A DNA stretch of 64,000 nucleotides from Bradyrhizobium sp. Ce-3 (GCF_022835695.1 NZ_BQUV01000002.1:744001-808000), one strand, 5' to 3'; shown: positions 36,286 through 45,979, counted from the stretch's first letter. Numbers and translations are program-made. Notes: generated by a model not told the origin, from the sequence alone.

Positions 36286-37890
36286 TCAGATCGGCACGGT
36301 TTGCGGCCGCTTCCACCGCACCCATGCCGCGACGATCAGGCGCGTCAGGGTGAAGGCGGTGAACACCGTGGTGATGATGCCGATGCCGAGCGTCACGGCA
36401 AAGCCGCGAACCGGGCCGGTGCCGATGTAGAACAGCACGGCGGCAGCGATGAAGGTGGTGATGTTGGAATCGAGGATGGTCGCCAGCGCCCGCTTGAAGC
36501 CGGCGTCGATCGCCGAGATCGCGTTGCGGCCGCCGCGCAATTCCTCGCGGATGCGCTCGTAGATCAGCACGTTGGAGTCGACAGCGATGCCGACGGTCAG
36601 CACGATGCCGGCGATGCCGGGCAGCGTCAGCGTGGCGTTGAGCAGCGACAGCAGCCCGAAGATCATCGCGACGTTGATGGTCACGGCGATATTGGCGAAC
36701 ACCCCGAACAGCCGATAGGTGATCAGCATGAACACGATGACCAGGATCGAGCCGACATAGGCCGCGAGTTCGCCCTTCTCGATCGAGTCCTGGCCGAGCC
36801 CGGGACCGACGGTGCGTTCCTCGACCACGGTCAGCGGCGCCGGCAGCGCGCCGGCGCGCATCAGGATCGCCAGATCGTTGGCCGACTGCACGGTGAAGCT
36901 GCCCGAGATCTGGCCCTGTCCGCCGGTGATCGGCTCGCGGATAACCGGTGCCGAAATCACCTTGTTGTCGAGCACGATCGCGAACGGCTGGCCGACATTG
37001 TCGGCGGTCGCCTGGGCGAATTTGCGCGCGCCCGACGTATTGAACTTGAAGCTGACGATGGCCTCGCCGGTACGCTGGTCAAAGCCGGGCTGGGCGTCGG
37101 AGAGCTCGCCTCCGGACACCAGAACCTGCTTCTTCACGACGTACGGAACCGGCGGCGGCGACGCACTCATCAGCAGCTCGGAGTCCGGCGGCACCCGGCC
37201 CTGCTGGGCCTGTTCGGGCGACACCGAGGTGTCGACCATGCGGAATTCCATCTTCGCGGTCTTGCCGAGCAGCTCCTTCAGATGGGTCGGGTCCTGCAGG
37301 CCCGGCACCTGCACCAGGATGCGGTCGGTGCCCTGACGCTGGATCACCGGCTCGACGGTGCCGAGCTCGTTGACGCGGCGCTCGACGATCTGGATCGACT
37401 GCTCGATGGTCTTGCGCATCCGCTCGATCATCGCGGGCTGCGACACGGTCAGGCGGATCAGGCCGCCCCCCGCATCGGTCACATCGACATCGCGCTGGCC
37501 GCTGGAGCCGAGCAAGCCACCGATCGGCTGGGCAACCTCGCGCAGCTTGGTCAGCGCAGCCGGAACGTCGGACTCCTTCGCGATCCGGGCCTCGACGGCG
37601 TCGTTGCGGATTTGCACGCCCCCGATGAACACGATTCGGGCGTCACGCAGCGCCTTCCTTGTGTCGTCGCGAACCTGTTCGAGCTTTTCCTTCTTCACGT
37701 AGTTGGAATCGACCTCGAGCAGCAGATAGGAGCCGCCCTGCAAGTCGAGGCCGAGCACCAGGCGCCGCTGCGCCCAGGCCGGCCAGGTCTTCACCTGCGC
37801 CTCGGGGAAGAAATTGGGCACGGCGCACAGGCAGACCACCAGCGCTGTCAGGATAATCCCCAGCGCTCGCCACCGCGTGAAATACAACAT
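36286..37890 (-). CDS. secD: protein translocase subunit SecD
   Basis: 534 residues with an N-terminal membrane helix, a large periplasmic part and five further helices. Motifs include LVLGLDLQGGSYLLLEVD (in two overlapping halves), IEQSIQIVERRVNELGT, RILVQVPGLQDP and TLPGIAGIVLTVGIAVDSNVLIYERIRE at its fourth helix. It works with SecF and YajC in protein export. Middle gene of the yajC-secD-secF operon. Confidence 0.98.
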   Translation of the reverse strand: MLYFTRWRALGIILTALVVCLCAVPNFFPEAQVKTWPAWAQRRLVLGLDLQGGSYLLLEVDSNYVKKEKLEQVRDDTRKALRDARIVFIGGVQIRNDAVEARIAKESDVPAALTKLREVAQPIGGLLGSSGQRDVDVTDAGGGLIRLTVSQPAMIERMRKTIEQSIQIVERRVNELGTVEPVIQRQGTDRILVQVPGLQDPTHLKELLGKTAKMEFRMVDTSVSPEQAQQGRVPPDSELLMSASPPPVPYVVKKQVLVSGGELSDAQPGFDQRTGEAIVSFKFNTSGARKFAQATADNVGQPFAIVLDNKVISAPVIREPITGGQGQISGSFTVQSANDLAILMRAGALPAPLTVVEERTVGPGLGQDSIEKGELAAYVGSILVIVFMLITYRLFGVFANIAVTINVAMIFGLLSLLNATLTLPGIAGIVLTVGIAVDSNVLIYERIREELRGGRNAISAIDAGFKRALATILDSNITTFIAAAVLFYIGTGPVRGFAVTLGIGIITTVFTAFTLTRLIVAAWVRWKRPQTVPI

Positions 37891-37930
37891 CGAATTGACC
37901 TGTCAGATTCGGCAAAGGGCTCCGCGGCAA

Positions 37931-38287
37931 TCAGCTCGCGGACGCCTCGTCCTTGGCATCGCCCTTCGCCGGCTCACCCTTGGTGCGCACGCCCGAGATC
38001 ATCTGGCGCATCTGCCGCACGCGCACGCCGTCGGAGATCTCGAACTCGATCTGGTCGTCGTCGACCACCTTGGTCACCTTGCCGACGAGGCCGCCCGAGG
38101 TCACCACGGTGTCGCCGCGGCGGATGTTCTTCACGAGGTCGGCGTGGTCGCGCACCTTCCGCTGCTGCGGGCGCAGAATCAGGAAGTACATGATGACGAA
38201 GATCAGCGCGAATGGCAGCAGTGACATCAACATGCTGTTGGTGTCACCACTTGCTCCAGCCTGAGCAAACGCAGGAGTAATCAGCAT
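37931..38287 (-). CDS. yajC: Sec translocon accessory subunit YajC
   Basis: 118 residues from MLITPAFAQA. One membrane helix (LLPFALIFVIMYFLILRP), then the conserved QQRKVRDHADLVKNIRRGD and VVTSGGLVGKVTKV. The tail is polar. Start 38287 is set by the family length; an upstream in-frame start would add a nonconserved segment. First gene of the sec operon. Confidence 0.96.
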   Translation of the reverse strand: MLITPAFAQAGASGDTNSMLMSLLPFALIFVIMYFLILRPQQRKVRDHADLVKNIRRGDTVVTSGGLVGKVTKVVDDDQIEFEISDGVRVRQMRQMISGVRTKGEPAKGDAKDEASAS

Positions 38288-38477
38288 TCGAACGATCCTC
38301 GGATAAGACGGGAAAGAACCGGCAGCGCCCTCGGAGTCGGGGCGGTATGGCGGTCCGGACAAATTCGCGCGGACTATAGCGGCCGCGGTCCCAATTGCAA
38401 CGTTAACGGACCTTCATTTAGGGCGCTTGCGGGACCGCCGCCAGCCCGATAAGGCTGCGCCGTCAGGAACTGGACAA

Positions 38478-39473
38478 ATGCCGAAAAAAGCCAAGAAAAC
38501 CACCAGCAAAACCACCAGTAAATCAGCCAGCAAGACCGCCCCCAAAGCGGCTGCCAGGCGCGCCGCAAACGCCGCGACAAAACGCCCGGAAACACCGCTC
38601 GACGGCGCGACCGCGGAGCGGATCGCGAACGCCCTGGAGACCATCGCGAGCCGCCTCGCGGCCGCCTCCCCGTCCCCCGATCCGGCTGAGTCGTTCGGCG
38701 CCGCCGACGCCTTTGTCTGGCATCCGGACGGTCGCCTTGCCCCGGTGCCGCGGGTCAGCCGCGTCGAGATCGGCCTGCTCAAGGGCGTCGACCGGATGCG
38801 CGACATCCTGATGGAGAACACCGAGCGCTTCACCAACGGACTGCCCGCCAACAATGCCTTGCTCTGGGGCGCCCGGGGCATGGGCAAGTCGTCGCTGGTC
38901 AAGGCCGCGCATGCCAGCATCAACGCCGGTCGCAAGCCAGCCGACCGGCTCAAGCTGATCGAGATCCATCGCGAGGACATCGAGAGCCTGCCCGGCCTGA
39001 TGGAGCTGCTGCGCAACTCCTCCTTCCGCTTCATCGTGTTCTGCGACGACCTCTCCTTCGACGGCAACGACGCCTCGTACAAGTCCTTGAAGGCCGTCCT
39101 TGAAGGCGGCATCGAGGGACGCCCCGACAACGTCATCCTCTATGCGACCTCGAACCGGCGCCATCTGCTGGCGCGCGAGATGATCGAGAACGAGCGCTCG
39201 ACCGCGATCAATCCGGGCGAAGCAGTCGAGGAAAAGGTCTCGCTGTCGGATCGCTTCGGCCTCTGGCTCGGCTTCCACCGCTGCAGCCAGGACGAATACC
39301 TCGCGATGGTGAAGGGCTATTGCGACCATTACGGCATCAAGATCGCCGAGGATGAGCTCGAGCGCGAAGCGCTCGAATGGTCGACCACCCGTGGCTCGCG
39401 GTCCGGCCGCGTCGCCTGGCAGTACACCCAGGAGCTCGCCGGCCGGCTCGGCGTGCGGCTGGGCGGCAAGTAG
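38478..39473 (+). CDS. DUF815 family ATPase
   Basis: 331 residues. It has an N-terminal Lys/Ala/Ser/Thr-rich tail (PKKAKKTTSKTTSKS and onward to about residue 45), then an AAA-type domain: Walker A GARGMGKSSLVK, Walker B FIVFCDDLSFD, sensor region VILYATSNRRHL, and the family's LSDRFGLWLGFHRCSQDEYL. This ATPase is widespread and conserved beside secDF-yajC in many alphaproteobacteria; its role is unknown. Divergent from yajC. Confidence 0.93.
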   Translation: MPKKAKKTTSKTTSKSASKTAPKAAARRAANAATKRPETPLDGATAERIANALETIASRLAAASPSPDPAESFGAADAFVWHPDGRLAPVPRVSRVEIGLLKGVDRMRDILMENTERFTNGLPANNALLWGARGMGKSSLVKAAHASINAGRKPADRLKLIEIHREDIESLPGLMELLRNSSFRFIVFCDDLSFDGNDASYKSLKAVLEGGIEGRPDNVILYATSNRRHLLAREMIENERSTAINPGEAVEEKVSLSDRFGLWLGFHRCSQDEYLAMVKGYCDHYGIKIAEDELEREALEWSTTRGSRSGRVAWQYTQELAGRLGVRLGGK

Positions 39474-39543
39474 CCCCGATCACACTTCGAGCGATCCCGC
39501 GGATGGCCTTCTGAATCCGGCGCGGCATGAGTACACTCTATTC

Positions 39544-40023
39544 ATGCCGGCCGACCCAAGCGCGACTGCGAGACGATGTGGCGAGTGCACCGCATGCTGC
39601 GATGGCTGGCTGAAAATCCGGATTCGCGACCACGATGTCTATCCGGGGCATCCCTGTCCCTTCAGCCGTGCCGGCCAATGCGCGATCTACGACCAGCGAC
39701 CGGTCGACCCGTGCCGTAATTTCGTCTGCGGTTGGCTGGCTCCAACGAGTCCGCTGCCCGGGTGGATGCGCCCGGATAAATCCGATCTCATCTTTCTTCC
39801 CGCGAGCTTCGTCTGGCGCACCACTCCGGTCGACGTCGCGGTTGCCATCGGCCCGCGTCCGAAAGCAAAGGCCCGCGCCTGGCTCGAAGCCTTCAGCCGC
39901 GACAACCGCCGTCCCTTGCTGCTGCAGTCCGACGGGGAATGGCACGCTAACGGACCACCGCAATTTCTACGCGACATGGTCGAGCGTCTCGCCGACGGGC
40001 GAGGCCCCTGGTCGGCGATCTAG
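39544..40023 (+). CDS. YkgJ-like cysteine-cluster protein
   Basis: 159 residues. The zinc/iron-binding pattern is CGECTACCDG near the N-terminus and CPFSRAGQCAIYDQRPVDPCRNFVC further on, eight Cys in all that match the YkgJ arrangement. ATG 39544 is the first start after the DUF815 stop; no strong ribosome site is visible. Function unknown, probably metal binding. Confidence 0.85.
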   Translation: MPADPSATARRCGECTACCDGWLKIRIRDHDVYPGHPCPFSRAGQCAIYDQRPVDPCRNFVCGWLAPTSPLPGWMRPDKSDLIFLPASFVWRTTPVDVAVAIGPRPKAKARAWLEAFSRDNRRPLLLQSDGEWHANGPPQFLRDMVERLADGRGPWSAI

Positions 40024-40378
40024 ACCGCTCCAGAGGATCGAACTGGTCCCTGAGACCGTCATTTCTGGAATCCATTATGCCAGATCAGGTCAAGAATATT
40101 GCGTCGCAACCATAATTTGTCAGCACGCCTGTCCAAATCGCTTCACCCGTTTTCTCTACGAAAATCCAAGAGCTTGAGAATTCCGCGACTTCTATTCCCA
40201 AACCAGCCTGCGACAAATTGATGCGGTGCAATAGTATCATTGTACCTCTTATGTCACAGCGACTGATTATCTCCCTCACGCCTTTGGCATGCATGTATCT
40301 GGTGTTTGGCATACATTAACGTTCCTTCACTTTGTAACGCCCAGCAATCCGCTGCGGCGATCGGCAAAGGGGGATCAG
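40024..40378. other. intergenic region upstream of the large porin
   Basis: About 355 bases, moderately AT-rich, with no supported gene (a small minus-strand frame near 40085-40312 has no recognisable feature). It presumably holds the porin promoter. Confidence 0.55.
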
Positions 40379-42004
40379 ATGAAGAATGGATATCTCGCCG
40401 GAACCGCATTCACGGCGATCTGCCTCGTGCTCGCGCAACAGCCGGTACGGGCGGCGACACTGGACGACGTGATGGCGCGTCTGGATGCACTCGAACGAAA
40501 CAACGCGAAGCTCGCCAAGGAGAACGCCCAGCTCAGGGACCGCGTGAATCACATCGCCAGTCATCCCGCAGAGCCTGCGTCGGCAGCCTCGCCGCCAAAG
40601 GGCAATCCGGTGCAGCACGCCTCCGTCGCCCCCTCCCCGAAGCAGCCGCCCGAACGTCCCATCGTCAGCATCGGCGGCGCACCGCTCTACAGCAAGGCAC
40701 CAGGCAGCAATTCCTTCGTCGACAACACGACCGTCACGCTCTACGGCCACGTGGACCTGTCAGGTGACGTCTTCAACCCCGGTGTGTTCGATCAGGGCAC
40801 CAAGTTCGGTGTGGCGAGCAACCTCACCTTCTTCGGCATCCACGCCCGCCATGATCTCGAACCGTATGGCTACGCCGGGTGGGCCGCCGTCGCCCAGTTC
40901 GAATCCCTCGTCGAGGTCGCCGCGGTTCCGACCGAACGCGCCGCGTTCGGCACGCGCGACAGCTTCATCGGGATGCAAACGCCGTGGGGCACGGTCAAGG
41001 CGGGCAAATCGGATACGCCGTACAAGAAATCCACCTCGAAGTTCGATCCGTTCTCGGCGACGCTCGGTGACTACAACTCGATCATGGGCAATACCGGCGG
41101 TGACTTGCGTGCCGAGTTCGACTGGCGTGCGGCGCATGCGGTCTGGTACGAATCGCCGGTCTGGAACGGCTTCCAGACCACGCTGATGATCTCGCCGGGG
41201 CAGAACACCGCAAGGGACAACAGCGATTTCGCGCTCGGCGATTTCAATTGCCCCGCTACCTCCGCGCGCGGCAGCGGCAGCGGCTTCCCGCTGACCTCGG
41301 CACCGGAAGGCTGCACCGACGGCTCCTATGGCAATCTCTACAGCGCGTCGCTGTCCTACAACCAGGGACCATTCACCGCGATCGCCGCCTACGAGATGCA
41401 TGAGGGCACCAACCGCACCGGGGACGAGGCGGTCACACCCTTGAGCAATGGCGGCGTGCTGATCGTTCCGCCGGGAGCCGTCGGCATCGCCAATGAATGG
41501 GCCGCGAAGATCGGTGCCGGCTATCGCATCGACGACGGCATCGGCAAGCTGCAGCTTTATGGCATTTACGAAGTGATGCGGCGCGAGAACACCGTCGCCG
41601 ACTTCAACGAACGGTCGCGCGACGGCTACTTCCTCAGCGCCACCCAGAGCGTCGGCCCATGGGACGTCAGTGCGTCATGGGCTCACGCCAACGCCTCGCC
41701 AGGTTCGCCCGGGACCGGTGTGCTCAACAACTACACCGTCACGCCGGCCGCGGGATCGGCTGACTTTGCGCTCAACACGCTCGACAGCAGCGCCGATCAA
41801 TATGCAGCTGGTGTCAAGTACCACTTCAGCCCGGTCGTGGCCTGGTACCTTGTCGGCAGTTATCTGCGCAACGGCCCGGGCGCGCATTACTGCCTCGGCG
41901 TGAGTGGTCACGGCTACGGTGTGTGCGGCCGCGACGCCAACAACAACGTGGTCGCCGGCAACAAGGCGAGTGCCGTGACAACCGGCATGACGTTCGACTT
42001 CTAG
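40379..42004 (+). CDS. large outer-membrane porin with N-terminal coiled coil
   Basis: 541 residues with a signal peptide (MKNGYLAGTAFTAICLVLAQQPVRA). A short coiled coil follows (LDDVMARLDALERNNAKLAK and on), a Pro/Ala linker, then a barrel of the general-porin type (TVTLYGHVDLSGDVF; FGTRDSFIGMQTPWGTVKAG) ending in the aromatic TTGMTFDF. AGGGGG seven bases upstream fixes the start. It forms a trimeric channel by family; specificity is unknown. A REP-like element and a bidirectional terminator follow. Confidence 0.9.
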   Translation: MKNGYLAGTAFTAICLVLAQQPVRAATLDDVMARLDALERNNAKLAKENAQLRDRVNHIASHPAEPASAASPPKGNPVQHASVAPSPKQPPERPIVSIGGAPLYSKAPGSNSFVDNTTVTLYGHVDLSGDVFNPGVFDQGTKFGVASNLTFFGIHARHDLEPYGYAGWAAVAQFESLVEVAAVPTERAAFGTRDSFIGMQTPWGTVKAGKSDTPYKKSTSKFDPFSATLGDYNSIMGNTGGDLRAEFDWRAAHAVWYESPVWNGFQTTLMISPGQNTARDNSDFALGDFNCPATSARGSGSGFPLTSAPEGCTDGSYGNLYSASLSYNQGPFTAIAAYEMHEGTNRTGDEAVTPLSNGGVLIVPPGAVGIANEWAAKIGAGYRIDDGIGKLQLYGIYEVMRRENTVADFNERSRDGYFLSATQSVGPWDVSASWAHANASPGSPGTGVLNNYTVTPAAGSADFALNTLDSSADQYAAGVKYHFSPVVAWYLVGSYLRNGPGAHYCLGVSGHGYGVCGRDANNNVVAGNKASAVTTGMTFDF

Positions 42005-42018
42005 TCCAGAACTGGTAA

Positions 42019-42049
42019 CCGGGAATTCGCTTCGCTGCATCCGGGCTAC
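42019..42049. repeat. REP-like palindromic element, single arm
   Basis: Reads in reverse complement GTAGCCCGGATGCAGCGAAG and onward to CCCGG. It is the same family as the elements at 9727-9813 and 45059-45142 but only one arm is present. It lies 14 bases after the porin stop. Confidence 0.8.
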
Positions 42050-42064
42050 GCTGCCGGCAGATCA

Positions 42065-42109
42065 AAACAAAGCGGGGGAGGCTTGCGCCACCCCCGCTGT
42101 CTTTGTTGC
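42065..42109. terminator. bidirectional terminator between porin and nlpD-like genes
   Basis: AGCGGGGG (42071-42078) pairs with CCCCCGCT (42091-42098), extended by AACAAAG and CTTTGTT outer arms. T-rich tracts flank on both strands, so it can serve both convergent genes. Confidence 0.75.
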
Positions 42110-42135
42110 GAGACTTGGAAGTCCCGGCGCGTAAC

Positions 42136-43524
42136 TTACGCGCCGTTGAGGAACTGGAGCGGATCGACCGGCGACGATCCCTTGCGGATTTCGAAGTGGA
42201 GCTGCGGCGAGCCCGCCTCGCCCGACTGACCCGACTTGGCGATCACCTGGCCGCGCTTGATGGTATCGCCGCGCTTCACCAGGATTTCGCTCGCATGAGC
42301 GTAAGCAGTGACATAGCCGTTGGAGTGGCGAACCAGGACGAGGTTGCCGTAGCCCTTCAGCTCGTTGCCCGAGTACGCCACGACGCCGTCTTCGGCCGCC
42401 TTCACCGGCGTGCCTTCGGGCACCGCGACGTTGATGCCGTCATTGACCTTGCCGTTGGTCTTCGAGCCGTAGGCGGTGATGACCTTGCCACGCACCGGCC
42501 AGCGGAACGTCGGCAATGCGCCGGTGGCTTCGCTCGACTTGGTGACGACGGGCGCTTCAGCGGCGGCAGCGGGCTGTTCGACGGCTGCGGTCGGCTGCAC
42601 CAGCCGCGCGCTCTGCTGCGGCAGTGCGGTGGCGACGACCCTCGGTGCCGCCACGGCCGGTGCCGGGGCCACGGCGCCGACCGGCGCAGCGGCAACCGGC
42701 TGCGCAAGGGGCGCAGGTGCTGCCATCGCGGTCTTGGCGCCGGGCACCATGAGCTTCATGCCGAGGCTGAGCCGAGCCGACTGGTCGAGATTGTTGGCGC
42801 GGGCGAGCTCGGCCACCGGGATGTGGTGCTGGCGCGCGATGCTGTGGAGCGTGTCGCCGCGATTGACATAGTGCACACCAGCGGGCGCCGCTGCGACGGC
42901 GACCGGCCGTGCGGCAGATGCGGCCATCGCAGGTGCCGCGGCGACCGCGCCTGGACGCGGAATGACCAGCTGCTGGCCGGGCGACAGCGCGCGCGGGCCC
43001 TTGTAGCCGTTGGCGCGCAGGATCTCGGCGGTCGAGACGTTGTAGCGGCGCGCCAGCACCTCCAGCGTATCGCTGGTGCCGACGATGATCGTGGTGCCGG
43101 CGTGGCCGGCATGTGCGGCGGCGACCGAATGCGGCACCGTGCCGGTGGTCTCGATCTGCGGCCGTGCCGGCGGCGGCATGTAGGATGACATCCCGCGCCC
43201 TCCTCCCGACACGCCAGCGTTGGCATTGGCAACCGGGTAGGATTGCGGCGCCGCAACCGGCGGCGGCAAGGGCTGTGACTGATACTGCGAATATTGCGAT
43301 TGCGTTCGCGGCCGCGCGTATTGCGGCAGCTCGCGCGGCGGCGGCGCCTGCTGCACAGTGCCGGTCGGCTGCGGATCAAACGCAAACGGATTTTGCGAGT
43401 AGGAGTTTTGCGAGAAGCGCGACGACATATCGGCGCTGCAACCGGCAAAAGCCATGGACATCAGCGTCAGCACCGCAACCTGCGGCACGCGACGCGAGCG
43501 AAGCAACTCAACAACCCCAGACAT
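42136..43524 (-). CDS. nlpD: LysM/LytM lipoprotein, NlpD-like amidase activator
   Basis: 462 residues. A lipoprotein leader (LMSMAFAGCS) is followed by a Pro/Gln-rich segment, two LysM domains (about 142-190 beginning GTSDTLEVLARRYNVS, and about 220-265 beginning VNRGDTLHSIARQHH), and a C-terminal LytM/M23 fold (from about 345: PVRGKVITAYGSKT; GYGNLVLVRH; AYAHASEILV; LHFEIRKG). Where active M23 enzymes have the first metal ligands HxxxD, this protein has NDGIN, so it is probably not a hydrolase but an amidase activator, like E. coli NlpD. It lies downstream of pcm and surE, as in many proteobacteria. Confidence 0.9.
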   Translation of the reverse strand: MSGVVELLRSRRVPQVAVLTLMSMAFAGCSADMSSRFSQNSYSQNPFAFDPQPTGTVQQAPPPRELPQYARPRTQSQYSQYQSQPLPPPVAAPQSYPVANANAGVSGGGRGMSSYMPPPARPQIETTGTVPHSVAAAHAGHAGTTIIVGTSDTLEVLARRYNVSTAEILRANGYKGPRALSPGQQLVIPRPGAVAAAPAMAASAARPVAVAAAPAGVHYVNRGDTLHSIARQHHIPVAELARANNLDQSARLSLGMKLMVPGAKTAMAAPAPLAQPVAAAPVGAVAPAPAVAAPRVVATALPQQSARLVQPTAAVEQPAAAAEAPVVTKSSEATGALPTFRWPVRGKVITAYGSKTNGKVNDGINVAVPEGTPVKAAEDGVVAYSGNELKGYGNLVLVRHSNGYVTAYAHASEILVKRGDTIKRGQVIAKSGQSGEAGSPQLHFEIRKGSSPVDPLQFLNGA

Positions 43525-43634
43525 GGTTACTCACTCGTACGCAACAAAAGACTGTTTTGAGTAAACACGTACCGAGTAAATAACCGCTTAACCCTGCGAA
43601 TAAGGCGTTGGCGCCAAGCGGCAAATCGCCGAAT

Positions 43635-44291
43635 TCATAATTCGCGCGCGATTCCCGGCAGCGCCGGCACGAAGCGGACGTCGACCAGTTCCTTGCGTTC
43701 GAAACCGTTCTCCGTCCGGACCATGCGGACCAGGGTCTGGGTGCCCTGATGCGGTCCGACCGGGGCGATCAGGATGCCGCCGGGATCGAGCCGCTCCAGC
43801 AGTTTCTCCGGGATCTGCTCCATCGCCGCGGTGACGATGATGCGGTTGAAATCGCCTGCCCCGGCCGGCACGTCGAAGCCGTCGCCGAGCAGCACCTCGA
43901 CGTTGTAGTAACCGAGCTTTTCGAGACGCTTGCGGGCGCCGTCGGCCAGCGTCCGGTAGCGCTCGATGGTCAGGACCTGCTTGCACAGCCGGGACAGGAT
44001 GGCCGCCTGGTAACCGGAGCCGGTGCCTATCTCGAGCACGCGGTGATCCTTCTGCAGCTGCAACTGCTCGGTCATGTAGGCCACCACGAAGGGCTGGCTG
44101 ATGGTCTGCCCGCAGGCGATCGCAAGCGCACTGTCGCGATAGGCCTCGTTGCGGTCGCGCGGATCGACGAAGACCTCGCGCGGCACCTCCTCCATGGTGC
44201 GCAACACCGCCTGATCGCTCACCCCTCGCCGCCGCAGGGTGAGCTGAAACATCATCTTCTCGGTCGGATCGGGGTTCACGGCCATGTTCAT
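43635..44291 (-). CDS. pcm: protein-L-isoaspartate O-methyltransferase
   Basis: Repairs isoaspartyl damage in proteins using S-adenosylmethionine. 218 residues from MNMAVNPD; motif I is [18 protein letters not shown], with [18 protein letters not shown] and [15 protein letters not shown] before it. ATG 44291 has AGGG nearby; ATG two codons later is an alternative, and 44339 is less likely. It is separated from surE by a plus-strand response-regulator gene, which is unusual for the surE-pcm pair. Confidence 0.95.
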   Translation of the reverse strand: MNMAVNPDPTEKMMFQLTLRRRGVSDQAVLRTMEEVPREVFVDPRDRNEAYRDSALAIACGQTISQPFVVAYMTEQLQLQKDHRVLEIGTGSGYQAAILSRLCKQVLTIERYRTLADGARKRLEKLGYYNVEVLLGDGFDVPAGAGDFNRIIVTAAMEQIPEKLLERLDPGGILIAPVGPHQGTQTLVRMVRTENGFERKELVDVRFVPALPGIAREL

Positions 44292-44664
44292 CAGCAACCC
44301 TGGGCGGCAGCGCGGAATCTTGCTCAGACTTGATGCCATTGAAATCCGAAATGCCGCGTTAAGGAAAAATTTCCCGTCGCGTTTTGTTCCCGGTCAGGAA
44401 CCCGCGCCCGATTTTTACTTGGCGGCGGCCCGGCCACTCCACATATAAGCGGCGGCGCGCGGGCTGACGCCGCGGTGGCGCGGACCGGGCGCTGGTTGAC
44501 CTGCCATCCCTTGGTTGGCGTTGCGCGAATCTTGCGCACGAGGTCAGTCAGGGCGGTCGGGCGAGTGCTGCCGCGCGCTGGAAAAGGACCGATTCCCAAA
44601 CCTTTGCGTTGCGCCGTGTGGTGTTATTTGCGAGCCTATTTCAGGGACGGGCAAGGATTCCATC
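44292..44664. other. intergenic region between divergent pcm and response-regulator genes
   Basis: About 370 bases. Short open frames run through it on the plus strand but show no recognisable domain; I read it as promoter DNA for both genes. Confidence 0.5.
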
Positions 44665-45042
44665 ATGACAGCGATACGGCCGGCGGGCTGTTCAGTTTTC
44701 CTCGTGGAGGACGAGGTCATGATCCGGATGATGGTCGCCGACATGCTGGAGGAGCTCGGCCACAGCGTCGCGGCCGAAGCCGGCGAAATCGGCGAGGCGG
44801 TCAAGCTCGCCCAGTCGACCGAATTCGACCTCGCGATCCTCGACGTCAACGTCAATGGCAAGGTGATCACGCCGGTTGCCGAGCTGATCAACGCCCGCAA
44901 CCGCCCCTTCATCTTCGCAACCGGCTATGGCTCGTCGGGCCTGCCGCCGGAGTATCGCGACCGTCCGGCGCTGCAAAAGCCCTTCCAGCTGGAAACCCTG
45001 GCCCAGATGATCTCGAGCGCGATGAAGGGCGCCCCGGTTTAG
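44665..45042 (+). CDS. single-domain response regulator
   Basis: 125 residues, receiver domain only. The acidic pair is VEDEV (E15, D16), the phosphate acceptor is D60 in AILDVNVNG, and the Lys is in LQKPFQ near residue 108. It has no output domain, so it would act by protein contact. No kinase gene is adjacent. It is inserted on the opposite strand between surE and pcm. Confidence 0.92.
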   Translation: MTAIRPAGCSVFLVEDEVMIRMMVADMLEELGHSVAAEAGEIGEAVKLAQSTEFDLAILDVNVNGKVITPVAELINARNRPFIFATGYGSSGLPPEYRDRPALQKPFQLETLAQMISSAMKGAPV

Positions 45043-45058
45043 CTGCTCATTGGAGCGC

Positions 45059-45142
45059 GTAGCCCGGATGGAGCGCAGCGCAATCCGGGAAACCGAACCC
45101 GCGGAATGAATCCCGGATTGCGCTTCGCTCCATCCGGGCTAC
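45059..45142. repeat. REP-like palindromic element, inverted pair
   Basis: Arm 45059-45090 begins GTAGCCCGGATGGAGCGCAG; arm 45111-45142 is its reverse complement over 32 bases with one difference. It fills the gap between convergent response-regulator and surE genes, and could act as a terminator of both. Confidence 0.92.
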
Positions 45143-45146
45143 TGAA

Positions 45147-45914
45147 TCACTTCAGCGTCGTGGTCAGCGTTTCCGAAAATGCTTCATCGGTGCGGTCGAG
45201 CCGCAGCGGCGTCACCGAGACGTAACGCCCGGCGAGCGCCGCGAGATCGGTGCCTTCGGCCGGCGTATCCATCATCGCCGCGCGCTCGAAGCCGATCCAG
45301 AAATACGGATTGCCGCGTCCGTCGTGACGGCGATCGATCTTCAGAAAGCCCTGATTGCGCTTGCCCTGCCGCGTGATCCGGATGCCCTTGACGTCATCGG
45401 GCATGCAGGACGGGAAGTTGACGTTGATGACGGTGTTGCGCGGCACGCCGGCGTCGATCACCTTGCGGATGATGTCGGGCCCGAATTTCAGCGCGGTGTC
45501 CCACAGCGGCGCGTTGCGCGTCTCGATCGAAAATTCCTGCGACAGCGCAAATGACGGAAAGCCCAGGATGGTGCCTTCCAGCGCGCCGGCGATGGTGCCG
45601 GAATAGACCACGTCCTCGGCGACGTTGCGGCCCTTGTTGACGCCGCTCAGCACGAGATCGGGCAGCTTGTCTCCGAGAATGTGGCGCGCGCCCATGATGA
45701 CGCAATCGGTCGGCGTGCCGCGCACCGCGAAGTGGCGCGGGCTGACTTCACGCAGGCGCAGCGGATCGTTCAGCGACAGCGAATGCGAGACGCCGGACTG
45801 ATCGAGCTCGGGAGCCACGATCCAGACGTCGTCCGACAACGCGCGTGCAATCTGCTCGATGACCTGCAAGCCAGGAGCGTTGATGCCGTCATCATTGGTG
45901 CAGAGAATTCGCAT
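45147..45914 (-). CDS. surE: 5'/3'-nucleotidase SurE
   Basis: 255 residues, begins MRILCTNDDGINAPG, the metal-binding DD motif. SGVNKGRNVAEDVVYSGTIAGA and INVNFPSC are further family blocks. It hydrolyses nucleoside monophosphates in stationary phase or stress. It lies between pcm and serS-linked genes in the usual alphaproteobacterial order. Confidence 0.96.
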   Translation of the reverse strand: MRILCTNDDGINAPGLQVIEQIARALSDDVWIVAPELDQSGVSHSLSLNDPLRLREVSPRHFAVRGTPTDCVIMGARHILGDKLPDLVLSGVNKGRNVAEDVVYSGTIAGALEGTILGFPSFALSQEFSIETRNAPLWDTALKFGPDIIRKVIDAGVPRNTVINVNFPSCMPDDVKGIRITRQGKRNQGFLKIDRRHDGRGNPYFWIGFERAAMMDTPAEGTDLAALAGRYVSVTPLRLDRTDEAFSETLTTTLK

Positions 45915-45979
45915 CCGTCAAAGTGCCTCTTGTTCCGATTCGACGCGGCTTTCTTGAGCTGACGGGTGGTCTTAACCGG

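Noticed and set aside
36301-38193. 630-codon plus-strand frame over secD and yajC
   Set aside because: Antisense to recognisable SecD and YajC; composition typical of a shadow frame.
40085-40312. 75-codon minus-strand frame upstream of the porin
   Set aside because: No recognisable feature; most likely promoter DNA.
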